Below, in pieces: positions 25,646 through 32,517 of a DNA stretch of 32,517 nt (positions within the stretch are counted from its first letter, which is position 1; every line of letters starts with the position of its first letter). A program made the position numbers and the translations under genes. Source of the stretch: Flavobacteriaceae bacterium (GTDB taxonomy: Bacteria; Bacteroidota; Bacteroidia; Flavobacteriales; Flavobacteriaceae); assembly GCA_030621915.1 (NCBI GenBank), contig JAUXGV010000010.1, forward strand, positions 1 through 32,517, given 5' to 3'. The notes under the pieces are model-generated. The model saw only the letters and a list, made by a program, of their open reading frames with translations, was not told the origin of the DNA and did no database searches.

Positions 25646-27205
25646 TTATTTCATTTCGCGAATTACTTCTTTCAATTCTTTATAAATCATCGGTGCCGTT
25701 TCTGGCCCCAAAGAATTTTCTTCTCCGTAGGTGTCACCATGGTCGTTGTACAAATAGGGTTCTACGGTATCCCATTCACTTTTTGGAATGATATAGCCAA
25801 TCATGTCATTAGACAATCCGAGATAGAACGTATATTTGTCTCTAATTAATTCTTGTAAGGGCGGAATTTCTAAAGGTTGAATATCAAATTCACGTCCTTC
25901 CGGTGCTTCAATTCCTCCGAAAGCTATTTCTGGATAAAGCTCACCGGGAATACTTAAGAAAAACGCTGGCCCGATCCGAATTGCTCCAACTTCAGATCTT
26001 GTCTGAAATAGTTCGGTCAGACCTCTAGAAAATAAACCAATGCTTCCTGCTATTCTAAACATGGTATTGTCTAAAGGCAATAATATTGTTTTGGCATTCA
26101 GTGAAAGATTTGATTCTTTGATGGTGTCTCCAGATTTTTTTAGAGCATTTAAAGACATCAATGCTATTTGATCTCCAATGGCTTTTGTTTTTTCAAAAGT
26201 TGGTTTTGCATACAACGTATCCTTATAAGGGTCTTTAATTGAAATGCTAGGATGCGGTGCCATCAATCCGCCAATCACTCCGGTAAAATAAACTGCGATT
26301 CCACCCAAACCTTCTTGCATTAATTGACCGTCTTTATACACTCCTTTTTCTAAGCCCTCTCTAACATAATGTGGAAAATCTGAACTGATTTGTAAATTAA
26401 CGCTCCACAGGGTTTCTGGATGATTGGACCAGTTTACTAAACTTCCAAGTGTTTCTCCATTTTCTGAATCAACTACTTGCATAATATGAACTCCGGTTGC
26501 TTTTACAATAGGCTTTCTAGTGTCTTTGATTAATTCCCCATCATCTCCAGAAAGATCTTCAGCAAATATTAAATTGGCAGGACGCATATTTTCTGCGGCT
26601 TCTACAATTGCGGCTAAAGTTTGTTCTTTTACATATTTCATCGACTCGGGATTCACACCGGTTGTCCATTCATTTTTTCCCCAAATCCCTATCAAATCTT
26701 CACTTTCATGTGTATGGGTTGAAGAGATCAGCGTATAATCTATATTTAATTCTTTCGGAATATTTTTTCTGATATCAACAATATCATCATGAAAAAAACC
26801 AATGGCATCGATAGAAACCATGGCAATTCTGGAAGTCCCATCGTCAATTACCATGACTCGTGCCCATACATCATCATGTACGCCTTGGGCAGGTTTTCTA
26901 TTACTCATTCCGGCAATCCAAATAGCATCAAATTCCCCATTTCCGTTAATGTCATTATAGCTGTCACCGTCTTCTTCGTTGTATTCAAAATCACCGTTAG
27001 CATCGTTCCAAGTATCAACAATGGTAGGAGTGATGGCTCTTTTCGAAAATCCTGCAGAGATTATTTGCGGACTATCAGCAGCCTCAATTTTGAGATTCAC
27101 ATTGTAATCTGGGTGGCGGTCACGCAGATTATATCTTGCAATTGCTAAGATTACTAAAATAAAAAGGATTAGAAATATTACAATTCTTTTAAACCATTTT
27201 ACCAT
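25646..27205 (-). CDS. Membrane-anchored neutral/alkaline ceramidase-like protein with a Ca-loop-like insert
   Basis: A 519-residue protein with one N-terminal membrane helix (residues 8-24) and an extracytoplasmic domain resembling the N-terminal domain of neutral/alkaline non-lysosomal ceramidases, zinc amidases. Expected zinc-site elements are visible: AGFSKRAITPT (51-61), VHDDVWARVMVID (109-121), SSTHTHESED (161-170, His164, His166) and NWSNHPETLW (258-267, His262). It is shorter than classical ceramidases (about 650-750) and lacks their C-terminal immunoglobulin-like domain. Residues 67-94 carry an insert of D/N/G-rich loops (DANGDFEYNEEDGD and DINGNGEFD) that look like paired calcium-binding loops of dockerin or EF-hand type, found in this paralogue but not in the next one upstream. 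The substrate is probably an N-acyl compound, perhaps a sphingolipid or an acylated amino sugar; this is inference. Gap to the paralogue is 4 nt. Confidence 0.8.
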   Translation of the reverse strand: MVKWFKRIVIFLILFILVILAIARYNLRDRHPDYNVNLKIEAADSPQIISAGFSKRAITPTIVDTWNDANGDFEYNEEDGDSYNDINGNGEFDAIWIAGMSNRKPAQGVHDDVWARVMVIDDGTSRIAMVSIDAIGFFHDDIVDIRKNIPKELNIDYTLISSTHTHESEDLIGIWGKNEWTTGVNPESMKYVKEQTLAAIVEAAENMRPANLIFAEDLSGDDGELIKDTRKPIVKATGVHIMQVVDSENGETLGSLVNWSNHPETLWSVNLQISSDFPHYVREGLEKGVYKDGQLMQEGLGGIAVYFTGVIGGLMAPHPSISIKDPYKDTLYAKPTFEKTKAIGDQIALMSLNALKKSGDTIKESNLSLNAKTILLPLDNTMFRIAGSIGLFSRGLTELFQTRSEVGAIRIGPAFFLSIPGELYPEIAFGGIEAPEGREFDIQPLEIPPLQELIRDKYTFYLGLSNDMIGYIIPKSEWDTVEPYLYNDHGDTYGEENSLGPETAPMIYKELKEVIREMK

Positions 27206-27209
27206 GACA

Positions 27210-28610
27210 TTATAATTTTGAATTCGTTAATTTATTTGCTATTGTATAATTTAATTCTGTCAAATAATCACCCATACTTGGTCCAAACCAGCCCATGAGT
27301 CGAGCTTCGTAACTATCGTAATAATAATATCTTGCCGGTACGATATAACCTAAATACTGACCGTTGAAACTGGTGAATACAGAATTATATCCTTTTAATT
27401 CTAAGGCATTTTTTATATCAATTGCATATTCCCCACTATATTCGAACGGCATTGCTGTCCATATAAAATTATTCAATTGAACTCCTTGCAGTAGTATCTG
27501 GCCTTTTTCTGGGACTAATTTATTTCCAACATATGGAGAGAGTCTTAAATTATCTGCCAAGTAAATCATTTGTAATTTGGGGATTTCTATATCTGAGGTC
27601 AATAATGAGAATGTAATCTCATTTTCATAAACTAATTTCTGTAGGCACTCCGTTGCTTTAGCTGCTAAATTTTCTCCAATATATTTTGGCTTTTCAAACT
27701 TATCACCTTCGCCACTATTGGTGTGACTTCCAACAGTACCTGCATAGAACATGGCCATATCAATTCCGTCATTTTCTAATTTACGTTGAAAATAACCAGG
27801 GTAATCAGCACTATACTGGTCGTTCCAAGAACTTATAGTTGTGGCATGAGCAGCATAGATTCCGACTACTGCTTGTCTGGCGGAATCTTGTTTTATAGAA
27901 ATAATAGATAATTTATCATTCAAACGGCCTGTTTCTCCAATCATTCTATTCCGTACCAAATTGGGTACATTGATATATCCTGTAGCTAGTTTAGCAGGTT
28001 TTTTATCAGCAAGAGCATTTAAGATAACCTTTGCGTATTGATTACTCATCCAATCTACTAATTTTGGTTGAAATTCGCCTCCAAAATTTTTCCCAACAAT
28101 GCCAGGAACGCTGTTTCCCATACTTGAATGGGTATGTGTAGCACCATAGAATATTTGATTTCTAGAGATGTTAGTTTTTCCTTCCAATTTTTTTGTAACT
28201 CCATCAACAAGACCTTCAGGCATCATTAATATATCACCACTCACCATCACAACTGTTTGTCCGTTTACTTCTAATGCAATTGCTTTTGCGAAAAGAGAGT
28301 CATGTACTCCCGTTGCAATTTTTCCATCTCCAAATCCGGCGAGTTTTATTTTATTAAATTCTCCTTTAGTAGGATCTCCATCTTTAATTGTTGGAGTAAT
28401 ATTTATTCGTGAAAACCCCGCGAGTAATTGCCCTTTTTCTGTAGTTCTAAGAGAATCTGCCTTTTCAATATTAGCAATTGTATTATTATAATAAGAAGTT
28501 TCGAAGTAAGGAGTTGTATCTATCTTACTAATTGAAACATACAATACAACGAGTATAATTATAAAAAGCCCTGCGATAACTTTTAATGTAATTTTCAACC
28601 ATTTTTTCAT
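27210..28610 (-). CDS. Membrane-anchored neutral ceramidase-like protein
   Basis: A 466-residue protein with an N-terminal membrane helix (residues 8-26) and an extracytoplasmic ceramidase-like domain: AGFSRINITPTIKDG (64-78), AGFGDGKIATGVHDSLFAKA (91-110), VVMVSGDILMMP (120-131), YGATHTHSSMGN (155-166, His159, His161) and YAAHATTIS (252-260, His255). It pairs with the following gene as a tandem paralogue, 4 nt apart. The spacing of zinc ligands is kept, but the overall length is well below that of bacterial ceramidases, and I would call it a ceramidase-superfamily amidase of unknown substrate. Co-transcription with a sialidase-like lipoprotein gene suggests action on a glycolipid or N-acylated sugar; this is inference. 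Confidence 0.8.
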   Translation of the reverse strand: MKKWLKITLKVIAGLFIIILVVLYVSISKIDTTPYFETSYYNNTIANIEKADSLRTTEKGQLLAGFSRINITPTIKDGDPTKGEFNKIKLAGFGDGKIATGVHDSLFAKAIALEVNGQTVVMVSGDILMMPEGLVDGVTKKLEGKTNISRNQIFYGATHTHSSMGNSVPGIVGKNFGGEFQPKLVDWMSNQYAKVILNALADKKPAKLATGYINVPNLVRNRMIGETGRLNDKLSIISIKQDSARQAVVGIYAAHATTISSWNDQYSADYPGYFQRKLENDGIDMAMFYAGTVGSHTNSGEGDKFEKPKYIGENLAAKATECLQKLVYENEITFSLLTSDIEIPKLQMIYLADNLRLSPYVGNKLVPEKGQILLQGVQLNNFIWTAMPFEYSGEYAIDIKNALELKGYNSVFTSFNGQYLGYIVPARYYYYDSYEARLMGWFGPSMGDYLTELNYTIANKLTNSKL

Positions 28611-28626
28611 TTTGACACTTTTTTAA

Positions 28627-29718
28627 TTAAAATTTTGTAGGGTCTAATGCCACATATTTTACCGTCTCACGATTCCAAGTATAAACGATATGGACCAATC
28701 CATCTGCCGCTTGAATCATGGTTGGATACGAATACTCTTCTCCTTCTTTGTCTGTTGTTGGTGTTAAAGGCTCTAAATCTAATACACGTTTCCAGTTTTT
28801 ACCATCTGTAGAAATTCCAATGCTCAAAGGAACACGGTCTCCCCAGTTTTTCCCTGTCGGATTATAAACCAACAATTGCCGTCCGTCTTTTAAACTAATA
28901 GCGTCAATTCCAGAATTAGGATTTGGCAAATCTGTTGCTTGCATTTTATCCCAAGTTTTCCCGTAATCAGAAGACCAGTTTTGAGTAATAACTTCATTCA
29001 TGGTTCTACTCAATAATTGTAGTTTTCCATTCCCATAATTTAAAATAGAAGGCTGGATAGCGCCAAATTCTTTTCCATCATTTAGATCTCCAGTAGATGT
29101 CCATGTTTTTCCTGAGTCCTTGCTTATTTCTAATTGAATTTTCCAGATATCACCATCATCTTCTGTACTTGTTGGCGATAAAATTGTTCCGTCTTCCAAT
29201 TGAATGGGCTGATTTTTTATTGGGCCTAAAATACCTTTTGGTAGTTTTGTTGGTTCAGACCAAGTAAGTCCATCATCTGCAGATGTCATATACAATCCCC
29301 ACCATGTTTTTGGGTTTGGACCTATTTTATAAAATAGGATTAAAGGTTTGTTTTTGGGTTTGAATAAGACAGGATTCCAACATGGATATCTAGTTCCATC
29401 TTCTTGTATTCCATTTGCCACTTCGATAGGAATAGACCATTTATCACCTTCTTTTCTAGAAATCCAAATACCAACATCATTGTTCTTTTCTTCTGTACCG
29501 CCAAACCAAGAAGCAACGGGAATTCCGTTACTCACTTCAACCGTAGAGGCATGACATTGAGGTGTAAGCCTATCGTCTAATTCATACACAAACTCTTCTT
29601 GAACGACTGCTTTGTGTATTGCTACTTTTGATGGTAAATTGCTAGCATCTATTTTTTTGCTACTAGAGCATGAACTTACAATTAATGCTATTCCGAATAA
29701 TAGTGATAATTTTTTCAT
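28627..29718 (-). CDS. BNR/Asp-box sialidase-like lipoprotein
   Basis: A 363-residue surface or periplasmic lipoprotein (lipobox VSS-Cys17) with a six-bladed-propeller fold of the BNR_2 type. Asp-box motifs recur at residues about 88-94, 146-153 (SADDGLTW), 199-206 (SKDSGKTW), 249-256 (SSDYGKTW) and 303-309 (STDGKNW). The stretches HASTVEVSNGIPVASWFGGT (56-75) and GTRYPCWNPVLF (108-119) are typical of the Bacteroidota and Planctomycetota members of this family. Several such proteins are not sialidases and act on other acidic or deoxy-sugars, so the substrate is open. It follows the ThuA-type gene by 12 nt and is followed by the ceramidase-like pair after 16 nt. Confidence 0.88.
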   Translation of the reverse strand: MKKLSLLFGIALIVSSCSSSKKIDASNLPSKVAIHKAVVQEEFVYELDDRLTPQCHASTVEVSNGIPVASWFGGTEEKNNDVGIWISRKEGDKWSIPIEVANGIQEDGTRYPCWNPVLFKPKNKPLILFYKIGPNPKTWWGLYMTSADDGLTWSEPTKLPKGILGPIKNQPIQLEDGTILSPTSTEDDGDIWKIQLEISKDSGKTWTSTGDLNDGKEFGAIQPSILNYGNGKLQLLSRTMNEVITQNWSSDYGKTWDKMQATDLPNPNSGIDAISLKDGRQLLVYNPTGKNWGDRVPLSIGISTDGKNWKRVLDLEPLTPTTDKEGEEYSYPTMIQAADGLVHIVYTWNRETVKYVALDPTKF

Positions 29719-29730
29719 TTTAGAAATTGT

Positions 29731-32517
29731 TTAATGTTTATAATTTAGTTGAATCCAATTTAATCTTGTAATGTATTGCTTTACATTCGTTGGGTTTTTA
29801 AATACCAAACAAAGAGACCCTTCGGCTTTTGTTGGGTGAACCTTAATTTCATAATACTCCTTTTTTCTTTTTTTAGGATGAAAATACCCAACTGTTTGTT
29901 GTCCAATAATTTTCCCCTCTGGGCCATCTTCTCTTATTTCTACAATACCTTTATATTGATAATCAGAATTGTACAATGCTGCTACAGTTATGGTTTCCAA
30001 ATTTTTAAAATTTACATCATCAAATCTTAAGAATGAATCATGTGTAATTACTCCAACAAATCTACCACTCCCAGACCCCATAGCACGAGTGCCATTTTTG
30101 CTGATGGCATTTGCGTCTTCGGCTTGCAATTTAAAAGGTTCAAATACAATTTGTTCTCTTGTAGATAAAGATGAATTTTCTTGGGTTGGGTTTCCTTTGT
30201 CAAGATAAGAAGCCATTAATATGTAAGTACCTTGATCAGCAGATCTTTCATGCTTATCAAACGTCAACTCCCCAGAAAGCGGTAATGATTTTATATCTTT
30301 CTTCTTTTTATTTGGATTTAAGGAAAGTATATAATCTACTATTTTTTCAACATCTTTAACTTCCAACTGTGGGTGTGCAGACATCATAGTTTCTCCCCAT
30401 GTACCAGAGCCTCCTTTAATAATTTTGCCTACTAAATAACTTTTATCTCTTTTGGTATATTTTAGAGCGACATCCGTATAACTCGGCCCATTTACTTTTA
30501 TATCGATGGCATGACAGGCCTTACAATCAGAACCTTCAATCAATGTTTTTCCTTCCGGAATTTCATTCATTTGGTGGCCCATGGCTACTTCTACAAAATC
30601 TCTTCCAACGGGAATATAATCGTAGGTAACCTTAATGTCTTCTGCGTTGATACTTCCGTCAATAGAACTACCATCTTGTTTGTCGGTAACAATTACTTTG
30701 TAGTTTACTTTTTTACCATTCCAGTAATTTTCACCTTCAGGATTAAGAACAATACTTAATTCAGGTTTGTCATTTCCTACCAAAACTTTAGTCGTTGTAC
30801 TTGCTGTTTCTCCGTTCGCATCTGTTACGGTCAAGTTTACTGTAAAAGTTCCAGATTCAGTAAATGTGAAACTAGGGTTTGTTTCTGTCGATTGAATTTC
30901 GTCAGAATCAAAAGACCAAGCATACGATAATTTGTCTTGATCATAATCAAAAGAATCAGCGCCAGAAAAAGAAACGGTTAACGGGTGCGAACCGACTTCT
31001 TTATCTTTTGATATTTTAGCAACCGGAATTCTATTTCCAGCATTATATGTGATTCTGCTCAAGCGAGCATCTAAGTTTTGGGCGAACCATTTTTGTCCGT
31101 ATTCTAGCATATACATATTCCCGTCTGATCCAAAAATCATATCCATAGGGTGCGAAAATTCAGAATTTGGCATAAATTTATCTGCTTTTACAAAATTAGC
31201 ATCATCATCAAAACTCAAAACATAAATCCAATCACGAACCCATTCGTACACAAAAAGTTTACCTTCAAAATAAGAAGGAAAGGTGTCGTTTCCATTAAAA
31301 TCTTTGGCTCTATACATGGGGCCTACCATCGGATTTACACCACCTTCACCAATCCAAGGAAACTGTTCAGACTTCACATAAGAATACCAGGCAAATGATT
31401 CTTGAGCAGGAGGTAAGTTTTTTATTCCGGTGTTGTTCGGTGAATTGTTAACCAAGTTATTTGGGTCAAATTTTTCTCCAGAGATTTTGGTCTCAAAGTC
31501 ATAATCATTATAAGCGATATTGTTTCCTCTGGTATAAGGCCAACCGTAATTACCTGCTTCTTTTGCTAGGTCAAACTCTCCTATTCCATGTGGTCCTCTG
31601 TCTGGGTCTGGGGCACCTGCATCTGGTCCAACATCTCCCCAATATAAATATCCCGTTTCACTATCAATGGAATGTCTAAACGGATTCCGATTCCCCATAA
31701 CATATATCTCAGGTCTTGTTTTTGGTGTGCCTTCGGCAAATAGATTTCCTTCTGGGATAGAATAAGTCCCATCATCTTCTGGTTTAATTCTAAGTATTTT
31801 TCCTCTTAAATCATTGGTGTTTCCTGCAGATCGTTGGGCGTCGAAATATTCTCTTCCCTCGCGTTCGTCGATTGGCGAGAATCCTGAAGATTCAAAGGGA
31901 TTCGTATTGTCTCCAACAGCTATAAATAAATTCCCTTTGGGTCCAAATTCTAAAGAACCACCACTATGGCAACATTTATGAAAGGTCGGAATCTCTACTA
32001 ATATTTTTTCTGAATCTAAATCCAATTGTTCTCCAGTCAAGGTGAAACGAGAAATATGCTGTTTTGAAACATCTCCAGCAACAGAATAAAATATATAAAT
32101 CCAATTATTGGTACTGTAATTTGGATCTACGGCAACTCCTAATAGTCCATCTTCATTTCCTTTAAAAACTTCGAGTACTGTAATTAATTTGGTCGTATTT
32201 GATTCTAAATCATACAGTTTTATAGCACCGCGTCGTTCTACGAAAATGATTCCTTTTCCCGGAATTTCATCCAATTCCATAGGTTCTAGTAAATTGAAAT
32301 CAAGAACTTCCTTATTAAATCTGCTTTCTGGTGGAATACTCTCCGTAGTAGCCAAACTATAGTCTAAATTGTTATTTCCAATGGCATATTTAATTCCGCC
32401 TAATAAATGCGTCTGATATACAGCATCTTGAAAAGTTTCTTCGGTGTGACCCATTACTGTATAAAATGCACGTCCGCCATCATATTCATGAAACCAAGAT
32501 GCAGGATGATTTTCACC
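29731..32517 (-). CDS. ThuA / PQQ-type sugar dehydrogenase / PKD / cytochrome c / CBM6 multidomain protein (5' end cut)
   Basis: The frame runs through the window edge at 32517, so the start is missing; 928 codons are visible. In order: the end of a ThuA trehalose-utilisation domain (visible residues 1-50: WFHEYDGGRAFYTVMGHTEE), a glucose/sorbosone dehydrogenase-type beta-propeller (about 55-490, with KLYDLE, HKCCHSGGSLEFGPKGNLF, MGNRNPFRHSID and GDVGPDAG), a PKD domain (about 498-580: HPLTVSFSGADSFDYDQDK), a class I cytochrome c with haem motif CKACH (about residue 665) and a likely axial Met in GETMMSAHP, and a C-terminal CBM6-like domain (about 790-928: LQAEDANAISKNGTRAMG). Such fusions are thought to oxidise sugars or cleave glycosidic bonds via a 3-keto sugar in the periplasm, passing electrons to the haem. 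The complete protein is probably around 1100 residues. It heads, in this window, the minus-strand operon running to 25055. Confidence 0.88.
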   Translation of the reverse strand, partial: GENHPASWFHEYDGGRAFYTVMGHTEETFQDAVYQTHLLGGIKYAIGNNNLDYSLATTESIPPESRFNKEVLDFNLLEPMELDEIPGKGIIFVERRGAIKLYDLESNTTKLITVLEVFKGNEDGLLGVAVDPNYSTNNWIYIFYSVAGDVSKQHISRFTLTGEQLDLDSEKILVEIPTFHKCCHSGGSLEFGPKGNLFIAVGDNTNPFESSGFSPIDEREGREYFDAQRSAGNTNDLRGKILRIKPEDDGTYSIPEGNLFAEGTPKTRPEIYVMGNRNPFRHSIDSETGYLYWGDVGPDAGAPDPDRGPHGIGEFDLAKEAGNYGWPYTRGNNIAYNDYDFETKISGEKFDPNNLVNNSPNNTGIKNLPPAQESFAWYSYVKSEQFPWIGEGGVNPMVGPMYRAKDFNGNDTFPSYFEGKLFVYEWVRDWIYVLSFDDDANFVKADKFMPNSEFSHPMDMIFGSDGNMYMLEYGQKWFAQNLDARLSRITYNAGNRIPVAKISKDKEVGSHPLTVSFSGADSFDYDQDKLSYAWSFDSDEIQSTETNPSFTFTESGTFTVNLTVTDANGETASTTTKVLVGNDKPELSIVLNPEGENYWNGKKVNYKVIVTDKQDGSSIDGSINAEDIKVTYDYIPVGRDFVEVAMGHQMNEIPEGKTLIEGSDCKACHAIDIKVNGPSYTDVALKYTKRDKSYLVGKIIKGGSGTWGETMMSAHPQLEVKDVEKIVDYILSLNPNKKKKDIKSLPLSGELTFDKHERSADQGTYILMASYLDKGNPTQENSSLSTREQIVFEPFKLQAEDANAISKNGTRAMGSGSGRFVGVITHDSFLRFDDVNFKNLETITVAALYNSDYQYKGIVEIREDGPEGKIIGQQTVGYFHPKKRKKEYYEIKVHPTKAEGSLCLVFKNPTNVKQYITRLNWIQLNYKH

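Noticed and set aside
26520-27148. Plus-strand open frames up to 119 codons
   Set aside because: They are antisense to the ceramidase-like gene with conserved zinc motifs; no start context or protein-like features.
1-32517. Calling the window a classical polysaccharide utilisation locus
   Set aside because: No SusC/SusD pair is present within the window; it may exist beyond the edges, but the definition is not met by what is visible.

Overview
The window looks like chromosomal DNA from a marine-type member of the Bacteroidota, probably Flavobacteriia. The evidence is low GC, AT-rich intergenic spacers, scarce Shine-Dalgarno sites, TAnnTTTG-like promoter elements, a BNR lipoprotein with a Bacteroidota-style lipobox, S1 sulfatase and SSS symporter types common in polysaccharide-degrading flavobacteria, and a relic of an S23-type four-helix-bundle gene. 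I see no rRNA, tRNA, CRISPR array, phage or IS element, and no SusC/SusD pair inside the window. Species cannot be fixed from sequence alone.

Layout. (1) 1-2647, minus strand: the N-terminal part of L-fucose isomerase (cut by the window edge) and a ribulokinase-like FGGY kinase, separated by a decayed S23-type gene flanked by short repeats. (2) 2926-18196, plus strand: a long set of mostly exported hydrolases. In order: a calcineurin-like phosphoesterase, a larger purple-acid-phosphatase-like protein with beta-sandwich modules, a GH20/GH67-like lipoprotein, a phosphoesterase-PA14 protein, an S1 sulfatase, a dihydrodipicolinate-synthase-like aldolase, a HAD hydrolase, a CBM9/DOMON-like protein, a PHP phosphoesterase and a ferric-reductase-like membrane protein. 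(3) 18253-24718: an AraC regulator (minus) divergent from a canonical DHDPS/NAL-family lyase, an SSS Na+/solute symporter, a Gfo/Idh/MocA oxidoreductase and a membrane PHP protein (all plus). (4) 25055-32517, minus strand: a tight operon (gaps 4-16 nt) of a ThuA/sugar-dehydrogenase/PKD/cytochrome c/CBM6 multidomain protein (cut by the window edge), a BNR sialidase-like lipoprotein, two membrane-anchored ceramidase-like amidohydrolases and a DUF1349 protein.

How the parts may work together (inference): this reads as a catabolic island for a decorated glycan or glycoconjugate. Exported esterases (three calcineurin-type phosphoesterases, two PHP proteins, one sulfatase) would strip phosphate and sulfate groups. 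Glycosidase-like lipoproteins would release sugars. The SSS symporter would import a monosaccharide or sugar acid, and the Gfo/Idh oxidoreductase, aldolases, HAD hydrolase, isomerase and kinase would feed it into central metabolism. The combination of many exported phosphoesterases with one sulfatase and two ceramidase-like proteins, without SusCD in view, is the least familiar aspect.

The island also carries several gene relics too short for ordinary gene calls: the S23 remnant, an alpha-L-fucosidase-like tail, a frameshifted signal-peptide fragment, and two short protein-like open frames. This suggests repeated gene loss and turnover between the intact genes.
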